A stretch of 14,042 bases of DNA from Palsa-504 sp050010815 (GCA_050010815.1 JBEKKH010000138.1:1-14042); one strand, 5' to 3'; positions 7,447 through 14,042 are shown, numbered from the stretch's first letter. Made by a program: numbers and translations. The notes: a model not told the origin generated them from the sequence alone.

Positions 7447-7512
7447 ATCCGGACAATGTCGGCGAAGGCGAACGCCGCGCAGGCCTTTTTGCGCGTCCAA
7501 TGTCTTCCGGAT
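7447..7512. repeat. Inverted repeat ATCCGGA / TCCGGAT with inner GC stem
   Basis: The arms at 7447-7453 and 7506-7512 are perfect complements. Inside, CGCGC (7476-7480) and GCGCG (7491-7495) can pair, with AGGCCTTTTT between them. CAATGTC also occurs twice directly (7454-7460 and 7498-7504). It lies 77 bases upstream of the protease operon. With the preceding hairpins it fills the gene-free stretch 7186-7588. Confidence 0.35.
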
Positions 7513-7576
7513 ATGAATGATCATCCATGTAACGCGAGGCCTGGTTTTCTTGGCGGGAAGGCGGTAGGTTCCTGAC

Positions 7577-7585
7577 GGGGAGGGG
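7577..7585 (+). promoter_or_regulatory. Strong ribosome binding site of the protease operon
   Basis: GGGGAGGGG, with core GGAGG at 7579-7583 placed five bases before ATG 7589. It fixes the start of the 195-residue protein and indicates efficient translation. I see no confident -10/-35 promoter between 7513 and 7576. Confidence 0.7.
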
Positions 7586-7588
7586 AAT

Positions 7589-8176
7589 ATGGATGTCGCG
7601 GGTGAGTGGGCGGAGCGCATTGCCAGGCGGTTCACTCCGGAGGAGCTTGGATTTGCCGCCGAGGTAGGAACGGCCTACGCTGCAGGCGGAAGCCGGAGAA
7701 GGGATCTTTTCCCTGGGGACGAGACCCAGCCGGGAGCATTCGGGCCGGGCGGCCTCATAGCCGAACTGCCGATGATCCTGCATGCGCTAGCCCAGGCCGG
7801 GCCAGTGCTGCTGAGCCTGCTGGGCAGCAATTATCTCGGTAACGCCGTCGGGGTGACGAGCCTGCTGGTCGCACTCCGCCAGGGCCACAGGGATAAGCCG
7901 GCTAGTGAGAAGGACGAGCAGGCAATCGGCAGCCCTTCTCCTGTTAATGAGAGGCAGGCTCTGGAGCAGAGCCTGAAGACGCTGCGCGGACGCCTGACGG
8001 AAGCGGGATTCGCCCCACCGAGGGCGAATGAGCTCGCACACGGGCTGCTTGAAGAAATGCTGTCAGACGCGGCGAGTGCAGCGCAGTTCATCGATGTGAT
8101 AACGGCCGTGCCGGACAAGCCACCGAAAGGAGAGAGGCTTATCCCGCGGTTCATCAGGCACCGCAAGGGTGCCTGA
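7589..8176 (+). CDS. 195-residue protein of unknown function, partner of the M48 protease
   Basis: A 195-residue protein with a strong ribosome binding site. The N-terminus is soluble (MDVAGEWAERIARRFTPEEL), followed by a Gly/Arg region, then a long hydrophobic segment at about residues 54-95 (starting GGLIAELPMILHALAQAGPV) that could be one or two membrane or membrane-associated helices. The C-terminal half is charged and helical (from NERQALEQSLKTLRGRL to about 167) with a basic tail. I recognise no family. Its TGA overlaps the ATG of the next gene (ATGA at 8173 region; stop ends 8176), so the two proteins are translationally coupled and probably act together. It could be a regulator, adaptor, substrate or chaperone of the protease. 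This is inference only. Confidence 0.82.
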   Translation: MDVAGEWAERIARRFTPEELGFAAEVGTAYAAGGSRRRDLFPGDETQPGAFGPGGLIAELPMILHALAQAGPVLLSLLGSNYLGNAVGVTSLLVALRQGHRDKPASEKDEQAIGSPSPVNERQALEQSLKTLRGRLTEAGFAPPRANELAHGLLEEMLSDAASAAQFIDVITAVPDKPPKGERLIPRFIRHRKGA

Positions 8177-10350
8177 TGAACCCCGGCACGCGGGAAACCC
8201 GGCAGCTGATGCCACCCTGGCTGTGGGTGTGGCTGATTGGCGACGTCGCGATCCTGATTCCAGCCGAGATTAGCGACGTGCGCTACCAGATCGCCGAGTA
8301 CACAGGCCACGGGGACGTTTCCCCTCAACTCACCGCAGGGGTCTCGTATAAGCTGCTGTTCCTTTTCGCTCTGCTGGCGGCGCTCACCTACGCCATCCTC
8401 GCCATAGGCGCGATCGCCGCCGTGTTCCCGCACATCCGGGGCCGCTGGGTTGAGAGTCGCCACCGGCTGGCCGAGAGCGACGATCCGGTGATCGCCGAGA
8501 TGCAGCGCTTTGTCGGTCAGTACGACCCGGCGATCCAGTTGCGCGTCGGCGTCAGCAACCGGCAGGCGGCCCGCATCTACCCGGTCGGCTGGCGTGTGGC
8601 GCGTATCGCGGTCTTTCTTCCCCTCAGTCGCCTGTGGAACACGGATCGCCCGGCGGCCGAGGCGATCTTGCTGCATGAAGTCGCGCATCGCCGACACGGC
8701 GACCAGTTCGTCGTGGGTCTCGGCAGCCCGTTCACCTGGCTCCTGCGGATCTGGGTGCCTGCGTTCATCGTCTTGGGTCTAGTGCCGATCCTGGTCTACG
8801 CCGCGCTCGGCGGCGGGAAGCTGGCACAGGCGGTCGGCGGCCAGGGCGGGCTGCAGCTCGTGCAGCCCGCCGTACTGCTGATCCTCCCGGTCATGGCGCT
8901 GTGGCTCGCCGAACTCAACGCCGACAGCCTCACCTCCCAGATCGCCGGGTCGCAGGCGCTCCGGGACGCCCTGCTGGCGATGACCTCCAGCCGCGGAGCG
9001 TCCTTCGCCGCCAGGTCACTGGCACTGCTGTCCCATCCGCCGCGTCGGCTCCGGCTGCGCCTCGCCGAGGCGCGTCAGGCGAGCATAGCCGTCTTGCTCG
9101 CGGCCTGGCCTGCGGCGCTGATCGCGCAGCTTGCCGTGGTCATCGCAGGCGCGCTGATCGCCTACCTCCTCATCAGCACGTCGTCCCACGACACTGGTGT
9201 CAACCTGCTCGCCGGCACGCGGCTCTTCCTGGTCAGCAACAGGATCCTGACAATTGCCGCGCTCGTCCTCGTGCTGCTGTGGCCAGTCCTGGCGTGGCCG
9301 TGGGATCGGCTCTGGTCTTCAGGCTCTCTCGGGGTCTCTGGTGTTCCTGCACACGGTGCTGGGCGACTGCCGTGGCCGCCTTACCTCGCCGCCGCCGTCA
9401 TCCCCGCCGCCTTGCTGGGCGCTTCCTTCGCCCCGATCCCGGCAAACTTCGTCTCGGAATCCAGGCCGCCGAGCGCCTGCGCGCAGCTAGCCGCGTGGAA
9501 CGACGGTGGCGGGCTGCACGCCAAGGAGGACGCGGAGGCCGCTACCAGGCGCCTGCTGGCCGCCCCGGGCCTGGCTAGTAACTCGAGGGTGCTCGTCGCG
9601 GCGGCCACGGTGGCGCTGCATGACCCGCCGCCGGGCACCGCGCGAGACAGCTACGTCACGGCCATGAACGATCTCATCGCAGGGTCACGGGACTACCTCG
9701 CGGGCAGATCGGCAGCGGGCCTCAGTGAGCTGGCCAGTAGCGTGACCGCCAATAGGAAATCTACGAGCCTCCTGGCAGACCAGATAGGGAACTGCGTGCA
9801 GCTGACGACGGCTGAGCTAAGAGCTGACCTGCTCACCACGGCCACTCTGCCGTCGGGGGTCAGCCAGGCAGCACTGCCATCCGACCTGCCCGCCACGACC
9901 AACAAGCCCAGTTGCCTATCGGTGCTGAACGGACTCAGCGTCACCACCCCTCCCAGCGCTACGACCAGGCAGGCTGGCGTGGCCTTCACCGCGGGCGAGG
10001 CGGGGCCGCAGTTCGAGGAGGTACTGCGCTCGTATCCGCCGCAGGAGGCGGCTCCGGCATTCGCGGCCATCACGCGGGCGCTGACCGAATGCGGCCGGTT
10101 CACCATCGGCTGGACTAACCCGGCAGCGACCGGTAGCGAGACCGTCACGCCATCGGGCGCGGTTGCCCTGGGCAGCCAGTCCTGGTCAGCTGCCATTGTC
10201 GTCACCGGAGTCGGCGTCCCGATTTACGAGACTTTGATACTGATGCGGATGCAGAGCACGCTCGCCGCTGTGCAGGTGGCGAGCGCTGGCGGCTCTCCGG
10301 CGGTACTGGCCCGTGAATTCGCGATCCTCGCCGTCGCCAAGCTGCCCTAG
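8176..10350 (+). CDS. Membrane M48-type metalloprotease with extracytoplasmic sensor-like domain
   Basis: A 724-residue membrane protein. The zinc protease motif is HEVAH (H167, E168, H171) in AILLHEVAHRRHGDQF, with the third ligand in ELNAD (E246, D250), the ExxxD pattern of M48 (HtpX/Ste24-like) and BlaR1-like peptidases. Hydrophobic segments lie near 13-32, 57-87, 187-213, 225-245, 301-333, 353-375 and 399-420, so the active site faces the cytoplasm between membrane helices, as in HtpX. Residues ~424-724 form a Ser/Thr/Ala-rich soluble C-terminal domain with four Cys (435, 540, 580, 639). The text around SCLSVLNGL, RSYPPQEAAPAFAAITRAL and ECGRFTIGW recalls the extracellular PknH-type sensor domain of actinobacteria. 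This fusion is longer than usual M48 proteins (about 300 residues). Likely role: cleaving a protein in response to an external signal. Confidence 0.85.
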   Translation: MNPGTRETRQLMPPWLWVWLIGDVAILIPAEISDVRYQIAEYTGHGDVSPQLTAGVSYKLLFLFALLAALTYAILAIGAIAAVFPHIRGRWVESRHRLAESDDPVIAEMQRFVGQYDPAIQLRVGVSNRQAARIYPVGWRVARIAVFLPLSRLWNTDRPAAEAILLHEVAHRRHGDQFVVGLGSPFTWLLRIWVPAFIVLGLVPILVYAALGGGKLAQAVGGQGGLQLVQPAVLLILPVMALWLAELNADSLTSQIAGSQALRDALLAMTSSRGASFAARSLALLSHPPRRLRLRLAEARQASIAVLLAAWPAALIAQLAVVIAGALIAYLLISTSSHDTGVNLLAGTRLFLVSNRILTIAALVLVLLWPVLAWPWDRLWSSGSLGVSGVPAHGAGRLPWPPYLAAAVIPAALLGASFAPIPANFVSESRPPSACAQLAAWNDGGGLHAKEDAEAATRRLLAAPGLASNSRVLVAAATVALHDPPPGTARDSYVTAMNDLIAGSRDYLAGRSAAGLSELASSVTANRKSTSLLADQIGNCVQLTTAELRADLLTTATLPSGVSQAALPSDLPATTNKPSCLSVLNGLSVTTPPSATTRQAGVAFTAGEAGPQFEEVLRSYPPQEAAPAFAAITRALTECGRFTIGWTNPAATGSETVTPSGAVALGSQSWSAAIVVTGVGVPIYETLILMRMQSTLAAVQVASAGGSPAVLAREFAILAVAKLP

Positions 10351-10353
10351 CTA

Positions 10354-10380
10354 TGTGGGCGGCCAATACGCGACCCCACA
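10354..10380 (+). terminator. Weak hairpin after the protease gene
   Basis: TGTGGG (10354-10359) and CCCACA (10375-10380) pair around a 15-base loop, beginning four bases after the stop codon. There is no T tract, so it is only a possible terminator. Confidence 0.3.
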
Positions 10381-10430
10381 CTGTGAGCTGGGGTTTCCCT
10401 GACAGCGTGATGAAGATCCGGCGCTGCTTC

Positions 10431-10442
10431 TGAACATGTTCA
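10431..10442. promoter_or_regulatory. 12-bp perfect palindrome TGAACATGTTCA
   Basis: It lies 18 bases before the integrase ATG. A short perfect palindrome just upstream of a recombinase gene could be an operator. The half-site GAAC/GTTC resembles the actinobacterial LexA box, but with a two-base rather than four-base spacer, so a LexA assignment is not made. Confidence 0.3.
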
Positions 10443-10460
10443 AGTAGTTGAGCCAACGCC

Positions 10461-11343
10461 ATGAACGAGCTGAGCCTGACTCCTGCACCGCTCCCGAACG
10501 CTGCAGGTCAAGGGCTAGGACGGTGTTTTCGGCACCCACGCTACACGCTGGATCTGCGCCAGTTCACCACCTGGTGCCGGGCCCGCTCCCTGCCGCTGTT
10601 CGCGGTCCGCCGTGCCGACATCGAAGGCTTCGCCAGAGAACTCGAGGCCAGGGGCCGCGCCCGCGCGACCGTCACCCGCAGGCTGCGCACCATTGCCGGG
10701 TTCTACAAGTACGCGGTCCAGGAGGTACTCCTGGACCATTCCCCGGCCGCGCATGTCCGGCGGCCGCGGCTGGATTACGAGTCTCATGCCACCGCCCTGG
10801 ACCGCAACGAGCTGGGCGCCCTCCTGGTCGCCGCCGGGCTCGGCCCGCCGACCGAGCATGCGCTGATCTCGCTGCTCGCACTGAACGGGCTGCGGGTCTC
10901 CGAAGCCACCGGCGCTGATATCGAGCACCTGGGCCTGGAGCGCGGCCACCGGACCCTGACGATCATCCTATTAGGGCGGCAAGGTCGTCACCATCCCGCT
11001 TGCCCCGCGCACCGCCCGGGCGGTCGACCTGGCCACCGGCGAACGCTGTGACGGGCCGCTCTTCCTCACCGCAGACGGGCGGCGGCTGGACCGGCACGGC
11101 GCCGGGCGGATCGTCCGCAAGGTCACGCGCCGCGCCGGGATCACCAAGCCCGTCGGACCGCACACCCTCAGGCACGCGTTCATCACCGCAGCCCTGGACG
11201 CCGGCGTGCCGCTGCGCGACGTTCAGGAGGCCGCCTCCCACGCTGACCCGCGAACCACGATCCGGTACGACCGGGCCCGCGGAAGCCTGGACCGGCACGC
11301 CACCTATATCGTCGCGGCCTACATCGCTGGCGCCGCCCGGTAA
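10461..11343 (+). pseudogene. Tyrosine recombinase/integrase, frameshifted and N-terminally altered
   Basis: The first frame (from ATG 10461) holds the core-binding domain from YTLDLRQFTTWC through DHSPAAHVRRPRLDYES and the start of the catalytic domain, LLALNGLRVSEATGADI with catalytic Arg145. Between about 10963 and 10977 the frame is lost by one extra base (or two missing). In the new frame, after an in-frame TAG, it resumes as GGKVVTIPLAPRTAR (catalytic Lys), then HTLRHAFITAALDAG (HxxR), ASHADPRTT (His) and IRYDRARGSLDRH with the nucleophilic Tyr at 11266-11268, ending at TAA 11341. So every catalytic residue is present but split. Family members have an extra ~20-30 N-terminal residues before the YTLDLRQF region. 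Here that part is replaced by unrelated text containing the 38-bp repeat, and no ribosome binding site is visible. The gene is probably inactive. Confidence 0.88.
10501..10538 (+). repeat. Right copy of the 38-bp imperfect direct repeat
   Basis: Matches 7389-7426 at 29 of 38 positions without gaps. It ends immediately before the codon where recognisable integrase sequence (YTLDLRQF) begins, so it marks the breakpoint of the truncated recombinase gene. Confidence 0.5.
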
Positions 11344-11364
11344 CCACACCGCCTGATAAAGCCT

Positions 11365-11390
11365 CGCCTGGCGGCCGTGGCCGCCAGGCG
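11365..11390 (+). terminator. Strong GC hairpin downstream of the integrase
   Basis: CGCCTGGCGGCC and GGCCGCCAGGCG are a perfect 12-bp inverted repeat with a two-base centre, 22 bases after the integrase stop. There is no T run, as is common for actinobacterial terminators. A second small hairpin, ACGGCC-GCGA-GGCCGT (11417-11432) with a GNRA loop, follows. It may serve both the integrase and the convergent small gene ending at 11587. Confidence 0.7.
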
Positions 11391-11586
11391 GGCAGGCCTG
11401 CAGCCACCCGATGACCACGGCCGCGAGGCCGTCACAATCCGCGACCTAACCGTGAACAGGAACCGATATGCACGGCCACCGGGGCATGGCGGCGCGGCTG
11501 TTTGATGTCCGCGGAGCTGGATGTTCTGTCGCTGATTCGTGTCGTGCTGGCTCCTCTGTGCGGCACGTTCGGCAGCAGCCTGGCCG

Positions 11587-11796
11587 CTAGCTTCGGCTGT
11601 TGGCTGGCAGGCACGCTCGCCCGGCGGGCAGGCTCGTGCCTGGCTGGCGGCGCAGGGCGCGTGCTGGCCTGGCGAGTGAACGGAACAACCGGGCAAGCGC
11701 TGCGGAATTCTGACCCAGCAGAGCGTCAGCTGCCCTCTGCTCAGCCGGGCTCCTGGTGCGCTCTGCCTCATAGACCATGTAACCGTAATAGGACAT
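11587..11796 (-). CDS. Small 69-residue protein, function unknown
   Basis: Starts at ATG 11796 with a good ribosome binding site (GAGGAAG, five bases upstream), which decides both the strand and the start. The N-terminus MSYYGYMVYEAERTRSPAEQ is Tyr-rich, followed by a helical part (RAADALLGQNSAALARLFRSLARPARALRR) and a loose Pro/Arg/Ser tail. It resembles small actinobacterial proteins with a YxxYExERxxTxAEQRxAD pattern, whose function I do not know. No membrane segment. The opposite-strand open frame across it is Arg/Ser/Cys-rich with no ribosome binding site and is a shadow. Confidence 0.68.
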   Translation of the reverse strand: MSYYGYMVYEAERTRSPAEQRAADALLGQNSAALARLFRSLARPARALRRQPGTSLPAGRACLPANSRS

Positions 11797-11821
11797 TGTG
11801 CTTCCTCGCTGTGAGTGATCG

Positions 11822-11947
11822 TCAGTCGGCGGGCTGCGTGGGTCCGTGCGCCTTCATGGCGATGGCGTGCCGCCGGTCATCGCGACGGCGATCGAGATCT
11901 TCTGCGGTGGAGGTACGGGCCCGTCCCGGCGGCGATGTCCCTGCCAT
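11822..11947 (-). CDS. Possible 41-residue protein upstream of the 69-residue gene
   Basis: From ATG 11947 the frame encodes a Ser/Pro/Arg start (MAGTSPPGRARTSTAEDL), then a charged helix (DRRRDDRRHAIAMKAHG), ending 25 bases before the next start on the same strand. A G-rich stretch (GGCGGCGGG) precedes the ATG. The frame stays open upstream to GTG 12055 but that part, with rare TTA codons, looks non-coding. If real, it forms a two-gene mini-operon with the 69-residue gene. Coding status is uncertain. Confidence 0.35.
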   Translation of the reverse strand: MAGTSPPGRARTSTAEDLDRRRDDRRHAIAMKAHGPTQPAD

Positions 11948-12102
11948 CCCGCCGCCTGCGGTCAGCAGCCGTCCGGAGACTAAAGACCCGGGGTCGCAGC
12001 GAACAGGATGCGTCCGACCTCCTGTTTCCACTGTAATGTACTTTGATGGTAACACAGATGCAGAGATCCACGTAAACGCTCACTAAGCACAAGCAATGTT
12101 TC

Positions 12103-12111
12103 TGGTATAGT
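12103..12111 (+). promoter_or_regulatory. Extended -10 promoter placing transcription start at the ATG
   Basis: TGGTATAGT at 12103-12111 is a good extended -10 element in a locally AT-rich stretch (about 12030-12120) that contrasts with the GC-rich surroundings. Transcription would begin seven to nine bases downstream, at or next to ATG 12120, and no Shine-Dalgarno sequence is present, so a leaderless mRNA is likely. I see no convincing -35, as is common with extended -10 sites. Confidence 0.5.
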
Positions 12112-12119
12112 CAGTATTG

Positions 12120-12776
12120 ATGGGAACAACACTGACACGGCCGCCCCTCACCGACCTGCGGATCGTCGGCGGCAACCTGGCACTGAATTTCGTCAACACC
12201 CGCGCCGGCCCCAGGCACGCCCCGGCCGACACCGAGTGGCTATCCAGCTACGAGGACTTCGCGGCCTGGAGCCGCCATGCCGACGTCGGCCACCCCAGCC
12301 CCGCGCCCAGCGAAACCGCACCACGCCCGGCCGCGATCGCGGCGTTCGCACGCGTGCAGGCGTGCCGGGACGACATGTATGAGATCTTCCTCGCGCTGGC
12401 TGACGGCTCAGCGCCACCCGATCCAGCCCTGCGGCGCCTGCACCTTGCCTACATCGAAGCCCTCGCGCAGGGCCATCTCACCGGCGGCACGGAGGGCTGC
12501 GCGTGGACATGGGACCCGGGCAGCGGCCTCCTGGCCCCCCTGTGGCCCATCGTCGCCGCGGCAGTTGAGCTGCTAACCCACGGGACGACCGGCCACATCA
12601 AGCCATGCCACGCATGCCGGTCCCTGTTCATCGACCACAGCAAGAACGGCAGCCGCCGATGGTGCAGCATGGACGACTGCGGGAAAGCAGCGAAGATCGC
12701 CCGCTACCTCCAGCGCCGGTCCGACGCCCGCGGGCAGGAAGAATCCGACGCCCACGGGCAACAAGAGATCACCTGA
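12120..12776 (+). CDS. CGNR-type zinc-finger regulator (ABATE domain) with altered signature
   Basis: A 218-residue protein. ATG 12120 is preferred over the adjacent TTG at 12117 because of the promoter position. The N-terminal half is an ABATE-like stress/ligand domain (DLRIVGGNLALNFVNTRAGP, then YEDFAAWSRHADV). The C-terminal zinc finger has CHAC (C163, C166), SRRWCSMDDC (C182, C187) and a basic tail (KIARYLQRR), which binds DNA in this family. The name-giving CGNR motif reads CGKA here, although all four Cys are intact. Such proteins are presumed transcription regulators in actinobacteria. The last ~20 residues carry an imperfect internal repeat (SDARGQEE / SDAHGQQE). It is convergent with phzF, so its target is unknown. 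Confidence 0.87.
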   Translation: MGTTLTRPPLTDLRIVGGNLALNFVNTRAGPRHAPADTEWLSSYEDFAAWSRHADVGHPSPAPSETAPRPAAIAAFARVQACRDDMYEIFLALADGSAPPDPALRRLHLAYIEALAQGHLTGGTEGCAWTWDPGSGLLAPLWPIVAAAVELLTHGTTGHIKPCHACRSLFIDHSKNGSRRWCSMDDCGKAAKIARYLQRRSDARGQEESDAHGQQEIT

Positions 12777-12849
12777 CCGCCGGCCACACCTCGATGCAGG
12801 TAACCAGCTCGCACCACTACCGGATGCACTCCAGCCACGTCTGTAACTA

Positions 12850-12863
12850 GCGCTGGCCAGCGC
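12850..12863. terminator. 14-bp perfect palindrome between convergent genes
   Basis: GCGCTGGCCAGCGC can fold as a five-bp stem with a four-base loop. It sits between the convergent ends of the CGNR gene (12776) and phzF (12991), where a shared terminator is expected. There is no T tract. Nothing else is recognisable in 12777-12990. Confidence 0.35.
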
Positions 12864-12990
12864 CATCGCGCATGTAGCCGCCCGATTCGGTGCGGTCATC
12901 GGCGCCATTGGACGCGTCAGCCGCGGCGTGCCGGACGGTGCGTTGTTTGGCCTGGTTGCTGTGTGTCCTGGGTTTGGGCAGGCTGGGGTG

Positions 12991-13869
12991 TCAGGCAGGG
13001 AGTGTCATGGTGCCGTTGCCGACGATCGTGGCATGGCCGCCGACGATGACCTCGGTGATCCGGCCGTCGTGTTTGTGCGCGAGGCCCTCCAGGGCGCTGG
13101 GGCGCCCCATGGCCACGCCCTGGTCGATCTGAATACGGTAGGTGCCGTCCCGTTCCGGTGACCGATGGGCCAGGCTGGCGACCAGCGACGCGCACGCCGA
13201 TCCGGTCGCGGGGTCCTCGTCCACGCCGGCCCCCGGGGCGAAGAACCGGGCGTGCAGGGGTACCCCGTCGCGGTGGTCGCCAGCGAACAGGTACAACTCC
13301 GGCGACCAGCTGCCGGCGATCCCGGCCGCCCAGGCACCCTTGTCCAGCACGGCCCGGTCCACCAGGTCCCGGCCGGCCAGGCGCACGAAGCAGAACCTCA
13401 GCCCGACCCCGGCGTACCAGCACTCGGTGATGGCGTCCTGGTGCAGCGTGAGGGCTTTGGCGACCGCGGCCGCGGGCGGCGCTTCGTCGGTGGTCTGGTA
13501 GCGCGGGGAGCGCAGGTGCAGGCTTATTTCCGGGCCGTCGACGGTGACCGTGACCGGGCCGATCCCCTCTTCGAACACGAACTGCCGGGCGGCCTGTGCC
13601 CCGTTCCGGCGGGCGAGGACGGCGGCAGTGCCCAGGGTGGGGTGACCAGCGAACGGCAGCTCCTGGCGCGGGGTGAAGATCCGGACCCGGCAGGTGCACG
13701 AGGGGTCGCTGGGCGGCAGCACGAAGGTGGTCTCCGAGAAGTTGAACTCCCGGGCTAGCCGCTGCATGGTCTCGTCGGCGATCCCGGCGGCATCGCGGAA
13801 GACCGCCAGCTGGTTTCCGCCGAACGGCCGGTCGCTGAACACGTCGACCAGGCTGAAGTCGAACCCCAT
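12991..13869 (-). CDS. PhzF-family isomerase/epimerase
   Basis: A 292-residue protein, the usual family length. The PhzF fold (DAP-epimerase-like, two halves) is shown by VDVFSDRPFGGNQLAVF at the start, the catalytic Glu46 in NFSETTFV, the loop LPFAGHPTLGTA (72-82), and VDEDPATGSACASL with D217-E218-D219-P220 in the second half. Members catalyse cofactor-free isomerisations of small acids or amino-acid derivatives. Outside phenazine clusters the substrate is usually unknown, and no phenazine genes are visible here. The ATG at 13869 lies three bases after the stop of the RidA-family gene, so the two are one operon. The function of the pair in metabolite clean-up is inferred. Confidence 0.92.
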   Translation of the reverse strand: MGFDFSLVDVFSDRPFGGNQLAVFRDAAGIADETMQRLAREFNFSETTFVLPPSDPSCTCRVRIFTPRQELPFAGHPTLGTAAVLARRNGAQAARQFVFEEGIGPVTVTVDGPEISLHLRSPRYQTTDEAPPAAAVAKALTLHQDAITECWYAGVGLRFCFVRLAGRDLVDRAVLDKGAWAAGIAGSWSPELYLFAGDHRDGVPLHARFFAPGAGVDEDPATGSACASLVASLAHRSPERDGTYRIQIDQGVAMGRPSALEGLAHKHDGRITEVIVGGHATIVGNGTMTLPA

Positions 13870-13872
13870 GGC

Positions 13873-14042
13873 TCAGCCCACCACCACATCCATCTCGACC
13901 GCCGCGCCCAGCGGCAGGGCGGCCACGCCGATCGCGGTGCGGGCCGGGTAAGGCTCGGTGAAGTGCCTGCGGTACGCCTCGTTCATCGCGCCGAACTGCG
14001 ACATGTCGGTCAGGTAGACGCCGACCCGGATCACGTCGTCCA
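13873..14042 (-). CDS. RidA/YjgF/YER057c-family protein, 3' end only
   Basis: Partial: the 5' part lies beyond the window edge. The visible 55 residues read DDVIRVGVYLTDMSQFGAMN, EAYRRHFTEPYPARTAIGVA and ALPLGAAVEMDVVVG, then TGA. This is the C-terminal half of the RidA fold, with the conserved Arg of PARTAIGV and the Glu of VEMD that bind the imine or keto acid substrate. Family members hydrolyse reactive enamine/imine intermediates from amino-acid enzymes, though many divergent members have other roles. Only three bases separate it from phzF. Confidence 0.9.
   Translation of the reverse strand, partial: DDVIRVGVYLTDMSQFGAMNEAYRRHFTEPYPARTAIGVAALPLGAAVEMDVVVG

Noticed and set aside
7217..7588. 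CRISPR array or known riboswitch in the hairpin-rich stretch
   Set aside because: There are no regularly spaced identical repeats, and none of the riboswitch core motifs I know is present.
8901..9578. 225-residue open frame overlapping the protease gene
   Set aside because: Arg/Pro/Ala-rich text typical of a shifted frame in GC-rich coding DNA; the M48 frame has motifs and membrane helices throughout.
10431..10442. LexA (SOS) box before the integrase
   Set aside because: The palindrome has GAAC and GTTC halves, but only two bases separate them instead of the four expected in actinobacterial LexA sites.
11502..12086. 194-residue plus-strand open frame after the integrase
   Set aside because: Arg/Ser/Cys-rich translation, no ribosome binding site, and it conflicts with the minus-strand gene at 11587-11796, which has a strong one.
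12917..13758. Long open frames on both strands across phzF
   Set aside because: The PhzF frame carries NFSET, GHPTLGT and DEDPATGSA motifs at the right spacing; the others are shadows.

Overview
The window is high-GC actinomycete DNA. The codon use, the CGNR/ABATE regulator, the actinomycete-type tyrosine recombinase and the PknH-like sensor tail on a metalloprotease all fit an actinobacterium (a Streptosporangiales-, Frankia- or Streptomyces-like lineage). The species cannot be named from the sequence. The left 11.3 kb looks like an accessory island littered with decayed mobile elements. The right 2 kb looks like ordinary chromosome.

Left part (1-4989): a small conserved-looking protein of unknown function (136-444), then 450 bp holding a frame-broken relic that may be an old transposase, then a 1364-residue NACHT NTPase (895-4989). 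The NACHT protein resembles bacterial NLR-like antiphage proteins and is the clearest candidate defence gene.

Middle (about 4990-7200): a DDE/integrase-core transposase on the minus strand, broken by at least two small frameshifts and decayed at its 3' end. Next come a membrane-protein fragment and an anchored, secreted SH3-like protein (both minus), a 12-bp inverted repeat, and a second stranded transposase C-terminus on the plus strand.

Core accessory unit (7217-11343): a gene-free stretch packed with hairpins, including two that cannot form together, leads into a tightly overlapping two-gene operon. The operon encodes a 195-residue protein of unknown function and a 724-residue membrane M48 metalloprotease with an extracytoplasmic C-terminal domain. 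The pair is flanked by a 38-bp imperfect direct repeat (29 of 38 identical). The right copy lies exactly where the N-terminus of a broken tyrosine recombinase gene is cut short. I infer a small module captured or delivered by recombination.

Right part (11344-14042): a strong hairpin terminator, one or two very small minus-strand genes, a CGNR-type zinc-finger regulator with what looks like a leaderless promoter, then convergently a PhzF-family enzyme and the 3' end of a RidA-family gene in one operon. The RidA-PhzF pair suggests metabolite repair or amino-acid derivative turnover.

In sum, there is one candidate defence protein (NACHT) and one undescribed-looking membrane protease operon with structured DNA or RNA upstream, set among IS and integrase debris.
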